14,885 nt of DNA. It comes from Candidatus Omnitrophota bacterium. GTDB lineage: Bacteria; Omnitrophota; Gorgyraeia; Duberdicusellales; Duberdicusellaceae. The DNA lies in the NCBI GenBank assembly GCA_015486615.1, contig WFRI01000082.1:1-14885 (forward strand), read 5' to 3'. The notes under the pieces were generated by a model, which made no database searches, had not been told where the DNA came from, and saw nothing but the letters and a program-made list of their open reading frames with translations. The position numbers and the translations under genes are program-made. Of this stretch, positions 1 through 7,558 are shown piece by piece. Every line of letters starts with the position of its first letter. Position 1 is the stretch's first letter.

Positions 1-9
1 CTTTAGAAA

Positions 10-537
10 ATGGCTAAGAAATTTTTGATAATGCCGCTGGCGTTGGCAGTTTTTATTTTGGCAGATGCCTTGCTGGTATTGGTTCCTCAAGCGGGGTCAT
101 TTGGTAAAATAGCTGCAAAGTATAGAGATATTTCCAAGAAACTTCAGGAATTGCAGGTAGGAATTCTTAGCCGCTCGAGGAGGATGAAGGCAAAAAAAAC
201 TTTAAAAGAAGAGGTTGCCTTTTTGGAGAAGAAAATACCCGGGCCAAAAAGCGATTTAGGCCCTTATTTGTCCTTAATTAGCAGGGTAGCAAAGAAAACG
301 CATATTGGTTTAGTTTCTATTGACCCTTTGTCTAGTCAAAAAGCGCCTAAAAACAAGTATTATAAACTTTTTTACCTGCCGTTTAAACTTGTTATAAGAG
401 ATACTTACCATAATTTGGGCAGGTTTATTAACGCTTTAGAGAATTCTTCGTGGTTTTTAGAGGTGAAAGAAATAAAAATATCAGGCAGTTATCCTAAAAA
501 TAATATAGAGATGGTAGTATGCGGATTGGCAAGATAA
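10..537 (+). CDS. PilO-like inner-membrane pilus/secretion alignment protein
   Basis: 175 aa. Residues about 5-28 form one hydrophobic N-terminal membrane segment. A charged helical stretch (about 35-80) and a small alpha/beta C-terminal region follow, which is the layout of PilO/GspM-type proteins that form the inner-membrane platform linking a type IV pilus or type II secretion motor to the secretin. Sequence identity is not diagnostic. The call rests on architecture plus the PilP-like and secretin genes directly downstream. The ATG at 10 lies just after a TAG at 4-6, which may be the stop of an upstream gene (pilN would be expected there). The 3' end overlaps the next gene by 19 bp, implying translational coupling. 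A GspM-like or other bitopic scaffold protein is the alternative. Confidence 0.6.
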   Translation: MAKKFLIMPLALAVFILADALLVLVPQAGSFGKIAAKYRDISKKLQELQVGILSRSRRMKAKKTLKEEVAFLEKKIPGPKSDLGPYLSLISRVAKKTHIGLVSIDPLSSQKAPKNKYYKLFYLPFKLVIRDTYHNLGRFINALENSSWFLEVKEIKISGSYPKNNIEMVVCGLAR

Positions 538-884
538 TTTTATTGAATGTAGTATTTTTCCTTTTGTTGGAATTGGTTTATAGCCGGGACAAAAAGCCTT
601 TTATTTATCCTGATGATGTTTTTCGTGATCCTTTTGAAGCGCTGGTTTCAAAAAATGGGGATATAAACATTAAACTCATAAAGCAAAGGGGCCGGCTTTA
701 TTTAAACGGTATAGTTTATGATGAAACTTCCTCTGGCAGCAGTTTTGCCTTGATTAATAATAATTTGGTAAAGGCTGGAGATTTTATCGGCAGGTATAAA
801 GTAAAAAAAATTGAGAGATATAAGGTGATTCTTGAGAAAGAAGGTAAACAGGTAATTCTTAATTCAGAGGAGACTAAAAAATGA
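519..884 (+). CDS. PilP-like periplasmic linker protein
   Basis: 121 aa with an N-terminal hydrophobic segment (about 5-20). The RDPF motif at residues 36-39 resembles the DPF motif of PilP/GspC-type proteins. A compact beta-rich C-terminus (about 55-118) contains a GD.IG..KV..I pattern like the homology-region domain that binds the secretin N-domains. Gammaproteobacterial PilP is a lipoprotein, but there is no cysteine near the end of this hydrophobic segment, so it is probably anchored by the uncleaved helix or secreted. The start lies inside the 3' end of the pilO-like gene, and the stop overlaps the secretin start as ATGA at 881-884. Its role would be to bridge the PilO-like platform and the outer-membrane secretin. 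Confidence 0.6.
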   Translation: MRIGKIILLNVVFFLLLELVYSRDKKPFIYPDDVFRDPFEALVSKNGDINIKLIKQRGRLYLNGIVYDETSSGSSFALINNNLVKAGDFIGRYKVKKIERYKVILEKEGKQVILNSEETKK

Positions 885-2356
885 AAAAAAGGTTTTTCCT
901 GCTTGTTGTCTTGTTTCCCCTCTTTAATATTTTATGCTTCGCTCAGGAGAAAATCACGGTTAATTTCAAAGACGCTGATCTGCGGGCAGTTTTAGAAAGC
1001 ATTGCGGCAAAGGCTCATGTTAACATAGTCGCTTCTCCGGAAGTAGAAGGCACAGTAAATGCCAGACTTAACAATGTTGACTGGCAGACTGCTTTAGAGG
1101 TTATTTTGCAGGCTTATGACTATGGGTATGCTAAATATAAAGATGTTATTATTGTCGCTCCTATGGATAAAATCAAAGCGCGCGAGTCTGCGGAGAAAGA
1201 AAGGGAGAATATAGAACCTGTCCAGATTAAGGTTTTTCGGGTAAAGTATATAGACGGAAGTGATGCCAAGAGATTGATTAAGCCTTTGCTTTCGGCCCGG
1301 GGAAATGCGACTGTGCTGGAACTTACCGGCCAGGCCGGCTGGGAATTTGGCACTGACGTGACTAAGAGAAGACGTGTGCAGGAAGGCAGAATTTCTAAAA
1401 CTAAAGTTTTAGTGGTTTCAGATATTGCCAGGAAACTTGATGAAGTTCAGGCGCTTTTGGAGAAAGTGGATGTCAAGCCGAAACAAATTCTTATTAAAGC
1501 AAAAATAATGGAAGTAAATTATGACAAATTAAAGGATTTCGGCCTGGATTGGGGAACCGGCTCAACAGGGGCAAGTTCTGATGCTTTGTCTTTTTTAGGT
1601 GTATCTTCCGGGAAAGAGGCTGCTGTTCATGCCTTAACCGGCCAGGCTACTCCCACTGCTTTTACGCCTAAAGAAGGCACTACGATGAATATTGCCAATA
1701 CCGGACTCAAGTTTGCCTTTAGGAAACTTACCGGCGACCAGTTTGAAGCGATTCTGCACGCATTGGAAGAGCATGTGCATGCTAATACTTTATCCGCGCC
1801 AGTTATCCTTACTTTAGATAATCAGGAAGCCACAATTTTAGTGGGGACAAAGTTTCCTATAGTAAAAACCGAAGTAAGCCAGGAAACCGGCGGAATTGTC
1901 GGCGGCTCGTTAGACCGTTATCAGGATATTGGAATTCAGCTTAATGTCGTGCCTCAGGTATGCGGGGCTAAGGAGAATTATATTAATATGATAATTCATC
2001 CGGCGATTACTTCTTATACCCAAACTACTAAAATACAAACTTCAGATGGGACAACGCTTTCAGAGTATCCGATAATTACTTCCCGGGAAGCAGAAACACA
2101 GGTTTTAATGAAAGACGGCGGAACAATAGTTATTGGAGGGCTTTTAAAAGACATAAAGACCAAAGAAAGAATAGGTATTCCTATCTTTAACAAAATTCCT
2201 ATAATCGGGACTTTGTTTTCCCGTTATACTGACGACTTGGAGAAGGTTGAACTTTTAGTTTTTGTGACTGCTAAAATCGTAAATCCCGGCGAAGAATTTC
2301 CTGAAGGTTTTTTAGATGTAGATAGAATATCCGCTAAATTTAAAAGAAAAAAATGA
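881..2356 (+). CDS. pilQ: Type IV pilus / type II-like secretin (PilQ/GspD family)
   Basis: 491 aa outer-membrane secretin, which forms the multimeric gated channel for a pilus or secreted substrates. A Sec signal peptide (1-21) has likely cleavage after the CFA near residue 21. An STN-type N-domain spans about 24-94. A NolW-like N-domain spans about 116-200 and is split by an insertion at about 143-172. The beta-barrel secretin domain covers about 270-470, including LTLDNQEATILVG (310-322) and the hallmark GIPIFNKIPIIGTLF (432-446). The protein is short for PilQ because it lacks AMIN domains. An AGAGGAG Shine-Dalgarno at 866-872 supports the ATG at 881. It is the last gene of the pilO-pilP-secretin set. 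PilQ is preferred over GspD because of the PilO/PilP-like neighbours, but a type II secretion role cannot be excluded. Confidence 0.9.
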   Translation: MKKRFFLLVVLFPLFNILCFAQEKITVNFKDADLRAVLESIAAKAHVNIVASPEVEGTVNARLNNVDWQTALEVILQAYDYGYAKYKDVIIVAPMDKIKARESAEKERENIEPVQIKVFRVKYIDGSDAKRLIKPLLSARGNATVLELTGQAGWEFGTDVTKRRRVQEGRISKTKVLVVSDIARKLDEVQALLEKVDVKPKQILIKAKIMEVNYDKLKDFGLDWGTGSTGASSDALSFLGVSSGKEAAVHALTGQATPTAFTPKEGTTMNIANTGLKFAFRKLTGDQFEAILHALEEHVHANTLSAPVILTLDNQEATILVGTKFPIVKTEVSQETGGIVGGSLDRYQDIGIQLNVVPQVCGAKENYINMIIHPAITSYTQTTKIQTSDGTTLSEYPIITSREAETQVLMKDGGTIVIGGLLKDIKTKERIGIPIFNKIPIIGTLFSRYTDDLEKVELLVFVTAKIVNPGEEFPEGFLDVDRISAKFKRKK

Positions 2357-2409
2357 GGGCGGCTGGTAGGTTTAGAGCAGGGTTTGGGTTGAGAAGAAGA
2401 ACACTAGTG

Positions 2410-2441
2410 TATCAGGTACCAGAGTGCCAGTTTGGTTGATA
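2410..2441 (+). other. Bulged hairpin in the secretin-ilvD gap
   Basis: The 127-bp gap between the secretin and ilvD contains an outer stem TATCA (2410-2414) / TGATA (2437-2441) and an inner stem ACCAGA (2418-2423) / TTTGGT (2431-2436, one G-U pair). A 3-nt bulge separates them and the loop has 7 nt. No U-run follows, so it is not a standard terminator. TTGATA at 2436-2441 resembles a -35 box, but the matching -10 (TAAAAC near 2460) is poor. The gap may hold the promoter of the ilvD operon, though none is convincing. Confidence 0.3.
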
Positions 2442-2470
2442 ATCTGCAGAATTATTCCGTAAAACACCTG

Positions 2471-2478
2471 AAAGGAGG
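2471..2478 (+). promoter_or_regulatory. Strong ribosome binding site of ilvD
   Basis: AAAGGAGG ends 5 nt before the ATG at 2484. It is the best Shine-Dalgarno match in the window, fixes the ilvD start and suggests ilvD is the first gene of a new, well-translated operon. Confidence 0.85.
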
Positions 2479-2483
2479 GGATT

Positions 2484-4142
2484 ATGCGTTCAGACAAGGT
2501 TAAAAAAGGGTTGGAAAGGATGCCTAATCGGGCATTGCTTTATGGGACAGGAATAAGCAAAAACCATATGAAAAAGCCGTTTATCGGCATTGCTTCTTCT
2601 TTTACTGACCTTATTCCCGGGCATACCGGAATGCGGGATTTGGAAAGGTTTATAGAGAGAGGAGTAGAGTCTGCCGGCGGGACACCGTTTATTTTTGGGG
2701 TCCCCGGTATTTGCGACGGGGTTGCTATGGGGCATAGCGGGATGAAATATTCTTTGGCTTCCCGGGAACTTATTGCGGATATAATTGAGACTATTGCCAA
2801 TGCCCATAGCCTTGACGGTTTGGTTCTGCTTACCAATTGCGACAAGATTAACCCGGGAATGGTAATGGGCGCTCTGCGGATAAATATCCCTTCAATTGTA
2901 GTAACTGCCGGTCCTATGCTTTCCGGGCATTTCGGACAAAAAAAACTTTCTTTGGTTCGGGATACTTTTGAGGCTGTGGGGAGGTTTAAAGCCGGGAAAA
3001 TACAGGAGGATGAAAGGGCGTTTTTAGAAATGGAGGCCTGTCCCAGTTGTGGTTCCTGCCAGGGGCTGTATACCGCTAACACTACTTCCTGTTTGTTTGA
3101 AACAATGGGCCTGTCTCTTCCTTATTGCGCGGCTACTCCGGCAGTGTTGAGCCGTAAAAGAAGGATTGCTTACGAATCCGGCCGGAAAATATTAGAATTG
3201 GTTAGAAAACAGGTAAAGCCGCGGGATATAGTGACTAAAAATTCTTTAGAGAACGCTATCCGTGTGGATATGGCTCTGGGCGGTTCTACTAATACTGTTT
3301 TGCATCTTTTGGCGATTGCCAGGGAAGCAAAGGTCAACCTTACTTTAAAGGATTTTGAAAGGATTTCTAAAGAGACTCCTCATATATCCAACCTGCGTCC
3401 CGGCGGGGATTATTTTATGGAAGATTTGGATTATGCCGGAGGAATTCCCGGAGTTTTAAAGAGGCTTCTGCCTTTGTTGAAAAATAATATTACGGCTGAC
3501 GGAAGAAAAATAAAGGACATAGCCGAAAAAGCCGTGATTTTTGATTCGGATATAATCCGGCCTTTGAATAAACCTTATCATAAAGAGGGCGGTATTGCTG
3601 TGCTTTTTGGCAATTTAGCCGGGGAAGGCTGTGTAGTAAAACAGTCAGCAGTGGATTCTGATATGATGAAATTTACAGGTGCCGCAAGGGTTTTTAATTC
3701 TGAAGAGGATGCTATGAAAGCAATTCTTTCCGGAAAAGTCGAGAAAGGAGAGGTTGTAGTTATTCGTTATGAAGGCCCTGCTGGAGGCCCGGGTATGCGG
3801 GAGATGCTTTCTCCCACTTCGGCTATTGTGGGAATGGGCCTGCATAAATATACAGCCTTAATTACTGACGGCAGGTTTTCCGGAGGAACCCGCGGGCCGT
3901 GTATAGGGCATATTGCTCCGGAAGCGAAAGCCGGCGGTCTTTTGGCCTATTTAAAGGAGGGCGACAAAATAACCATAGATATTCCTAAACGCAGGCTGTC
4001 TGTGGATTTGCCTGCTGAAGAAATAGCCAAAAGGAAAAAAACTGTAAAAATTCTTGGGGACAAGGTTAAATCCGGGTATTTATACCGTTATTCCCAAATG
4101 GTTACTTCAGCATCGCAGGGTGCTGTTTTTAAAGGAATATGA
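2484..4142 (+). CDS. ilvD: Dihydroxy-acid dehydratase
   Basis: 552 aa, full length for the IlvD/Edd family. It dehydrates 2,3-dihydroxy-isovalerate and 2,3-dihydroxy-3-methylvalerate to the 2-oxo acids in valine, leucine and isoleucine synthesis, in the cytoplasm, using an Fe-S cluster and Mg2+. Visible motifs are GICDG.AMGHSGM (75-87), TNCDKINPG (117-125; Cys119, Asp120 and Lys121 match the cluster, metal and carbamylated-lysine positions), CPSCGSCQG (186-194), LGGSTN, and GRFSGGTRGPCIGH near the C-terminus. The early motif reads IPGH, with Gly where [2Fe-2S]-type plant and mycobacterial enzymes have a Cys, which fits the E. coli-like oxygen-sensitive class. The sugar-acid dehydratase Edd is less likely given the IlvD-like spacing. 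mtnA starts 4 bp downstream, so the two are very probably co-transcribed. Confidence 0.96.
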   Translation: MRSDKVKKGLERMPNRALLYGTGISKNHMKKPFIGIASSFTDLIPGHTGMRDLERFIERGVESAGGTPFIFGVPGICDGVAMGHSGMKYSLASRELIADIIETIANAHSLDGLVLLTNCDKINPGMVMGALRINIPSIVVTAGPMLSGHFGQKKLSLVRDTFEAVGRFKAGKIQEDERAFLEMEACPSCGSCQGLYTANTTSCLFETMGLSLPYCAATPAVLSRKRRIAYESGRKILELVRKQVKPRDIVTKNSLENAIRVDMALGGSTNTVLHLLAIAREAKVNLTLKDFERISKETPHISNLRPGGDYFMEDLDYAGGIPGVLKRLLPLLKNNITADGRKIKDIAEKAVIFDSDIIRPLNKPYHKEGGIAVLFGNLAGEGCVVKQSAVDSDMMKFTGAARVFNSEEDAMKAILSGKVEKGEVVVIRYEGPAGGPGMREMLSPTSAIVGMGLHKYTALITDGRFSGGTRGPCIGHIAPEAKAGGLLAYLKEGDKITIDIPKRRLSVDLPAEEIAKRKKTVKILGDKVKSGYLYRYSQMVTSASQGAVFKGI

Positions 4143-4146
4143 TTTT

Positions 4147-5178
4147 ATGGCAGAGGCTTTGTCCTTTAAAAACGGCAGGTTGGTTATTCTTAACCAGGCT
4201 AAACTTCCTTTTAAAGAAGAATACATAAATTGTTCAGACATTAATTCCTGTTATTGGGCTGTTAAAAAATTAAAAGTCCGGGGCGCACCTCTTTTAGGCG
4301 TGTTTGCCGGATATGCGGTTTATACCGGAGTTAAAGACTTCTCTGGGACAAAGCCGGAGTTTCTAAAAAGGGTAGATAAGGTCATTTCTGTTCTAAAAAA
4401 AAGCCGGCCTACAGCAGTAAACCTTTTCTGGGCTTTAGACAGAATTAGAAAGAAAGTAGAGGAAAATTCCCGGTTTTCCGTAAGTAAGATTAAAAAGATT
4501 ATTCTTGAGCAGGCAAGAGCAATTCATAAAGAAGATATTGAAACCTGCCGCAGGATAAGCCTAAACGGCCTTAAAGTTATTAAGCCTGAAGACAGTATCC
4601 TTACTCACTGCAACACCGGTTTTTTGGCTGCTTCCGGGCAGGGCACGGCTTTGGCGGTTATTTTTGCCGCGTGGGATAAATATAAAAACATAAAAGTTTT
4701 TAATACTGAGACCCGGCCTTTACTTCAGGGGGCAAGGCTTACCAGCTGGGAATTGCAGAAAAAGGGAGTGAAATCTACGCTTATTTGCGACAGTATGGCG
4801 GGTTTTTTGATGCAGAAGGATATGGTTGACAAAGTTATTGTGGGTGCTGACAGGATTGCTTCTAACGGCGATACTGCTAATAAAATCGGCACTTACACTT
4901 TGGCTGTTTTGGCCAAAAATCACAATATTCCTTTTTATGTCGCTGCGCCTTTCTCTACTTTTGACTTGTCAATTTCTGACGGGAAGGGAATTCCTATAGA
5001 AGAAAGAAGTCCTGAAGAAGTAAGAGGTTTTCAGTCTAAAATGGCCGCTTTAGACAAAACAAAAGTCTGGAATCCTGCTTTTGACATAACCCCTGCCGGG
5101 CTTATAACTGCTTTTATTACTGACAAAGGCCTGCTTGAGCCGGATTTTAAAAAGTCTATAGCCAAACTTTTCTCATAA
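4147..5178 (+). CDS. mtnA: S-methyl-5-thioribose-1-phosphate isomerase
   Basis: 343 aa. It converts methylthioribose-1-phosphate to methylthioribulose-1-phosphate in methionine salvage (eIF2B alpha/beta/delta-like fold). Motifs are VRGAPLLG (44-51), THCNTG with the catalytic Cys155, ETRPLLQGARLTSWEL (188-203) and GADRIASNGDTANKIGT with the catalytic Asp235. The frame stays open upstream to 4054, but that region lies inside ilvD. The ATG at 4147 gives a normal MtnA N-terminus and has an AAAGGA about 10 nt upstream. It sits 4 bp after ilvD and 6 bp before tsaE. No other salvage gene is in the window, so it may work in full salvage or in a shunt disposing of methylthioadenosine products. The isomerase is preferred over ribose-1,5-bisphosphate isomerase relatives because of the complete MtnA motif set. 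Confidence 0.95.
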   Translation: MAEALSFKNGRLVILNQAKLPFKEEYINCSDINSCYWAVKKLKVRGAPLLGVFAGYAVYTGVKDFSGTKPEFLKRVDKVISVLKKSRPTAVNLFWALDRIRKKVEENSRFSVSKIKKIILEQARAIHKEDIETCRRISLNGLKVIKPEDSILTHCNTGFLAASGQGTALAVIFAAWDKYKNIKVFNTETRPLLQGARLTSWELQKKGVKSTLICDSMAGFLMQKDMVDKVIVGADRIASNGDTANKIGTYTLAVLAKNHNIPFYVAAPFSTFDLSISDGKGIPIEERSPEEVRGFQSKMAALDKTKVWNPAFDITPAGLITAFITDKGLLEPDFKKSIAKLFS

Positions 5179-5184
5179 GTTTTA

Positions 5185-5610
5185 ATGAAGTTTATCAGCA
5201 AGTCTTTCTCAGATACGTTAAGAATTGCCCGCAAAATTAAATTAAATCCCGGGGATGTAATTCTGTTAAGAGGCAGTTTAGGGGCCGGCAAAACCGCTTT
5301 TGCCAAAGGCCTGCTTTCAGGGTTAGGATTTGACAAAGATAAAGTTATAAGTTCGTCATTTGTTTTAATTTCGCATTATGAAAACAACAGGGTTTCAGTT
5401 TTCCATATTGATTTATACCGTTTAACCCGCAGGCAGGTTATTGATTTTGTTGATTTTTGGGAAATATTAAATGACAGCCGGAGCATTAAAATAATAGAAT
5501 GGCCGGAAGCAGCAGAAGGGATTTTGCCGAAAGGGAGTATTGAAGTTCATATTGAATATAAAAACCAGGCAGAAAGGATAATAACCATTTCGAACTGTAA
5601 ACGGAGATGA
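5185..5610 (+). CDS. tsaE: tRNA t6A biosynthesis ATPase TsaE
   Basis: 141 aa, usual family length. TsaE is the P-loop ATPase that works with TsaB and TsaD to attach threonylcarbamoyl to A37 of ANN-decoding tRNAs. The Walker A is GSLGAGKT (30-37). HIDLYRL (74-80) and IEWPE (104-108) are both family hallmarks. The usual SPT(F/Y) motif after the P-loop is changed to SSSF (56-59). The ATG at 5185 lies 6 bp after mtnA with no clear Shine-Dalgarno, so re-initiation after mtnA is likely. The stop overlaps the tsaB start as ATGA (5607-5610). The partner tsaD is not in the window. Confidence 0.93.
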   Translation: MKFISKSFSDTLRIARKIKLNPGDVILLRGSLGAGKTAFAKGLLSGLGFDKDKVISSSFVLISHYENNRVSVFHIDLYRLTRRQVIDFVDFWEILNDSRSIKIIEWPEAAEGILPKGSIEVHIEYKNQAERIITISNCKRR

Positions 5611-6302
5611 TTGATAAATTAAATATTTTATTCCTGGATACTTCCAGCGAAATATTGAGCGCGGCTTTGTTTCAGCAGGGCAGAATAATGGATATTAATT
5701 TGTCCCGGCAGGCCGGCCGGGATGTAACAGCAGTTATTAAAGAATTCTTAAATCTTTGCCGGATAAAGTTGAATCAGATAGATTATATATGTCTTGGCCT
5801 TGGTCCGGGTTCGTTTACCGGAATGCGCATAGGCTGTGCAGTGGCTAAAGGCCTGGCTTTGGGGGCGGATAAGCCGGTAATAAGTATGAGCAGTTTTTTT
5901 TCTATCGCTTACCAGAGTGTTTTTGAAGGCCGAGACATAGTAGTTATTCAGGATGCCCGCAGGGGGCTTGTTTATTTTGGCCATTATGCCTGGGATAAAA
6001 AATATCTGCTTAAACAAAAAAAAATAGGGCTCGGCCAGTTAGAGAATTTTCTGGCTGATTTAAGCAGAATATCCGGGCAGAGTTTGATTTTTACCGGAGA
6101 GAGTTTTAAATTTGGCACAATCATAAAAAAAATTCTGCCAAAGGCGGACGTAGTTCCTGCCTCAGTTTATCCTTTGGCTAAATATATGCTTAAAGAAGCG
6201 CAGAGGAAAATAAAAAACAAGCAAATAACTCTTTTGGATAAATTAGAGCCTTTATATCTTTATAAAAGTGATTGTCAGGTAAGGAGGAGAAGGGATGTTT
6301 AA
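5607..6302 (+). CDS. tsaB: tRNA t6A biosynthesis protein TsaB
   Basis: 231 aa, same length as E. coli TsaB. It is the catalytically inert ASKHA-fold partner that dimerises with TsaD in threonylcarbamoyl transfer to tRNA. The N-terminal LFLDTSSE (8-15) and the signature GLGPGSFTGMRIG (64-76) are diagnostic. Its start overlaps tsaE by 4 nt, and its stop lies 8 nt inside alr. The C-terminus ends in a run of arginines (RRRR), whose codons double as the purine-rich Shine-Dalgarno of alr. Confidence 0.93.
   Translation: MIDKLNILFLDTSSEILSAALFQQGRIMDINLSRQAGRDVTAVIKEFLNLCRIKLNQIDYICLGLGPGSFTGMRIGCAVAKGLALGADKPVISMSSFFSIAYQSVFEGRDIVVIQDARRGLVYFGHYAWDKKYLLKQKKIGLGQLENFLADLSRISGQSLIFTGESFKFGTIIKKILPKADVVPASVYPLAKYMLKEAQRKIKNKQITLLDKLEPLYLYKSDCQVRRRRDV
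6281..6287 (+). promoter_or_regulatory. Ribosome binding site of alr inside tsaB
   Basis: AAGGAGG within the last codons of tsaB, 7 nt before the ATG at 6295. It supports that start for alr and independent loading of ribosomes on an overlapping gene pair. Confidence 0.75.
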
Positions 6303-7410
6303 CATCTGGGCAGAAGTTAATTTGGGCAATCTGGTGTTTAATTTTAAGAATATAAAGAAAAGTCTTGTCCCGGGCACTAAAGTTTTAGCAGTAGTAAAGC
6401 AAAATGCTTACGGCCACGGGATTGTGGAAATCAGCAGAAAACTCCAGCAAATCAAGGCGGATTTTTTAGGGGTTAATAATCTTAATGAGGCTTTGCTTTT
6501 GAGGAAAAACGGGGTTAAACTGCCAATTTTGGTGCTGAGTTATGTTTTGCCTGACTATGATTTTGAAGAAATAGCCCGTAATAATATCCGCATAAGCATT
6601 TATGACCAGCATACATTAAGAATAGTAAAACAGAAAACTAAACTGCTAAAGCATATTTTAACAGTTCATCTTAATTTAGATACAGGAATGGGCCGGCTGG
6701 GTTTTTCTTTTGAAGAAATGTTAGAAGTTGTCAGGGAATTGTTTTCTTACAGATATAAAATCGCGGTAGAGGGAATTTTCTCTCATTTTTCTTCTGCAGA
6801 CACCAATAAGAAATACACCAGCAGGCAGATAAAAAAATTTAAGCAGATGTTAAGCCTTTTGGAAGAAAACAAACTTTTTATTCCTTTAAAACATATATCC
6901 AACAGCGCCGGGATTATTAATAAACAAAGCCATTTTAATATGGTTAGAGTAGGGCTTTCTTTATATGGGATTAAGCCTTCCAAACAGTTTGATATCAAAC
7001 TAAAACCGGTTATGAGTTTTAAGGCCCGGTTAATATCTGTCAAAAAAGTGCCTAAGAATACACCTGTAAGTTACGGCGCTACTTTTATTACTCAGAAGCC
7101 TACAATATTGGGCGTTTTATCCTGCGGCTATGCTTATGGCTACCCTTGGCGGCTGTCTAATAAGGGATATGTTTTAATTAGGGGACAAAGGGCCAGGATT
7201 TTGGGCCGGGTTTGTATGGACCATATAATAGTGGATTTGTCCAGAGTTAAAGAGGCAAAAATCGGAGATGAGGCGGTATTATTAGGCAGACAGGCAAAAC
7301 AACAGATATCTGCCGAACTTCTGGCTAAAAAATCCGGTACAATCCCTTATGAAATAATCTCCCGCATATCCTATAATATTCCCCGAATATATTACGGCAC
7401 TGCTGTGTAA
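6295..7410 (+). CDS. alr: Alanine racemase
   Basis: 371 aa, normal length. It is a PLP enzyme that interconverts L- and D-alanine for peptidoglycan in the cytoplasm. The PLP lysine is Lys35 in AVVKQNAYGHG (32-42), where most family members have KANAYGHG. The second catalytic residue is Tyr260 in VSYGATF. Further family motifs are LDTGMGRLG (128-136), HFSSAD (174-179), RVCMDHIIVDLS (305-316) and the C-terminal PYEIISRIS..IPR (361-374 region). It is last in the ilvD-mtnA-tsaE-tsaB-alr run, and a weak terminator follows about 75 bp downstream. Pairing of alr with tsaE/tsaB is seen in many bacteria. Confidence 0.96.
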   Translation: MFNIWAEVNLGNLVFNFKNIKKSLVPGTKVLAVVKQNAYGHGIVEISRKLQQIKADFLGVNNLNEALLLRKNGVKLPILVLSYVLPDYDFEEIARNNIRISIYDQHTLRIVKQKTKLLKHILTVHLNLDTGMGRLGFSFEEMLEVVRELFSYRYKIAVEGIFSHFSSADTNKKYTSRQIKKFKQMLSLLEENKLFIPLKHISNSAGIINKQSHFNMVRVGLSLYGIKPSKQFDIKLKPVMSFKARLISVKKVPKNTPVSYGATFITQKPTILGVLSCGYAYGYPWRLSNKGYVLIRGQRARILGRVCMDHIIVDLSRVKEAKIGDEAVLLGRQAKQQISAELLAKKSGTIPYEIISRISYNIPRIYYGTAV

Positions 7411-7483
7411 TAAACTGTTTTGCCGCAGTGCTACTCTTTAATTCTGCAGGATATTGAAATAGGTAGAAGTTTCAGAAATGAAT

Positions 7484-7505
7484 AAAATCCCAGTATGGGT
7501 TTTTT
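7484..7505 (+). terminator. Weak intrinsic terminator after alr
   Basis: CCCA (7489-7492), loop GTA, TGGG (7496-7499), then six T. Outside one T-T mismatch, four A-T pairs extend the stem into the T-run. The GC core is only four pairs, so termination may be partial. It would end the ilvD-alr transcript. Confidence 0.5.
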
Positions 7506-7506
7506 C

Positions 7507-7515
7507 TGGTATAAT
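7507..7515 (+). promoter_or_regulatory. Extended -10 promoter for the ABC transporter pair
   Basis: TGGTATAAT is a perfect TGn extended -10 (TATAAT at 7510-7515). No good -35 lies 16-18 bp upstream, where the terminator hairpin sits. Extended -10 promoters often do not need one. The start point would be near 7522, about 37 nt before the preferred ATG at 7559. Confidence 0.6.
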
Positions 7516-7558
7516 AAAATAGTAAGGGCTTTACAGCAGCAGTATGGGCGGTATTTAT

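Noticed and set aside
2357..2483. T-box or other leader riboswitch before ilvD
   Set aside because: The gap is only 127 bp, the hairpin is weak and no T-box motif or attenuator U-run is visible.
2540..3082. 180-codon open frame on the minus strand inside ilvD
   Set aside because: It is antisense to a strongly conserved gene and has no recognisable protein features. The same applies to the other minus-strand frames (1120-1353, 2490-2807, 3645-3845, 4720-4923, 5031-5336, 5748-6017, 6783-7043, 8289-8513, 11822-12061, 12555-12803).
4054..4146. Upstream in-frame extension of mtnA
   Set aside because: It lies inside the ilvD coding region, and family length and the Shine-Dalgarno favour the ATG at 4147.
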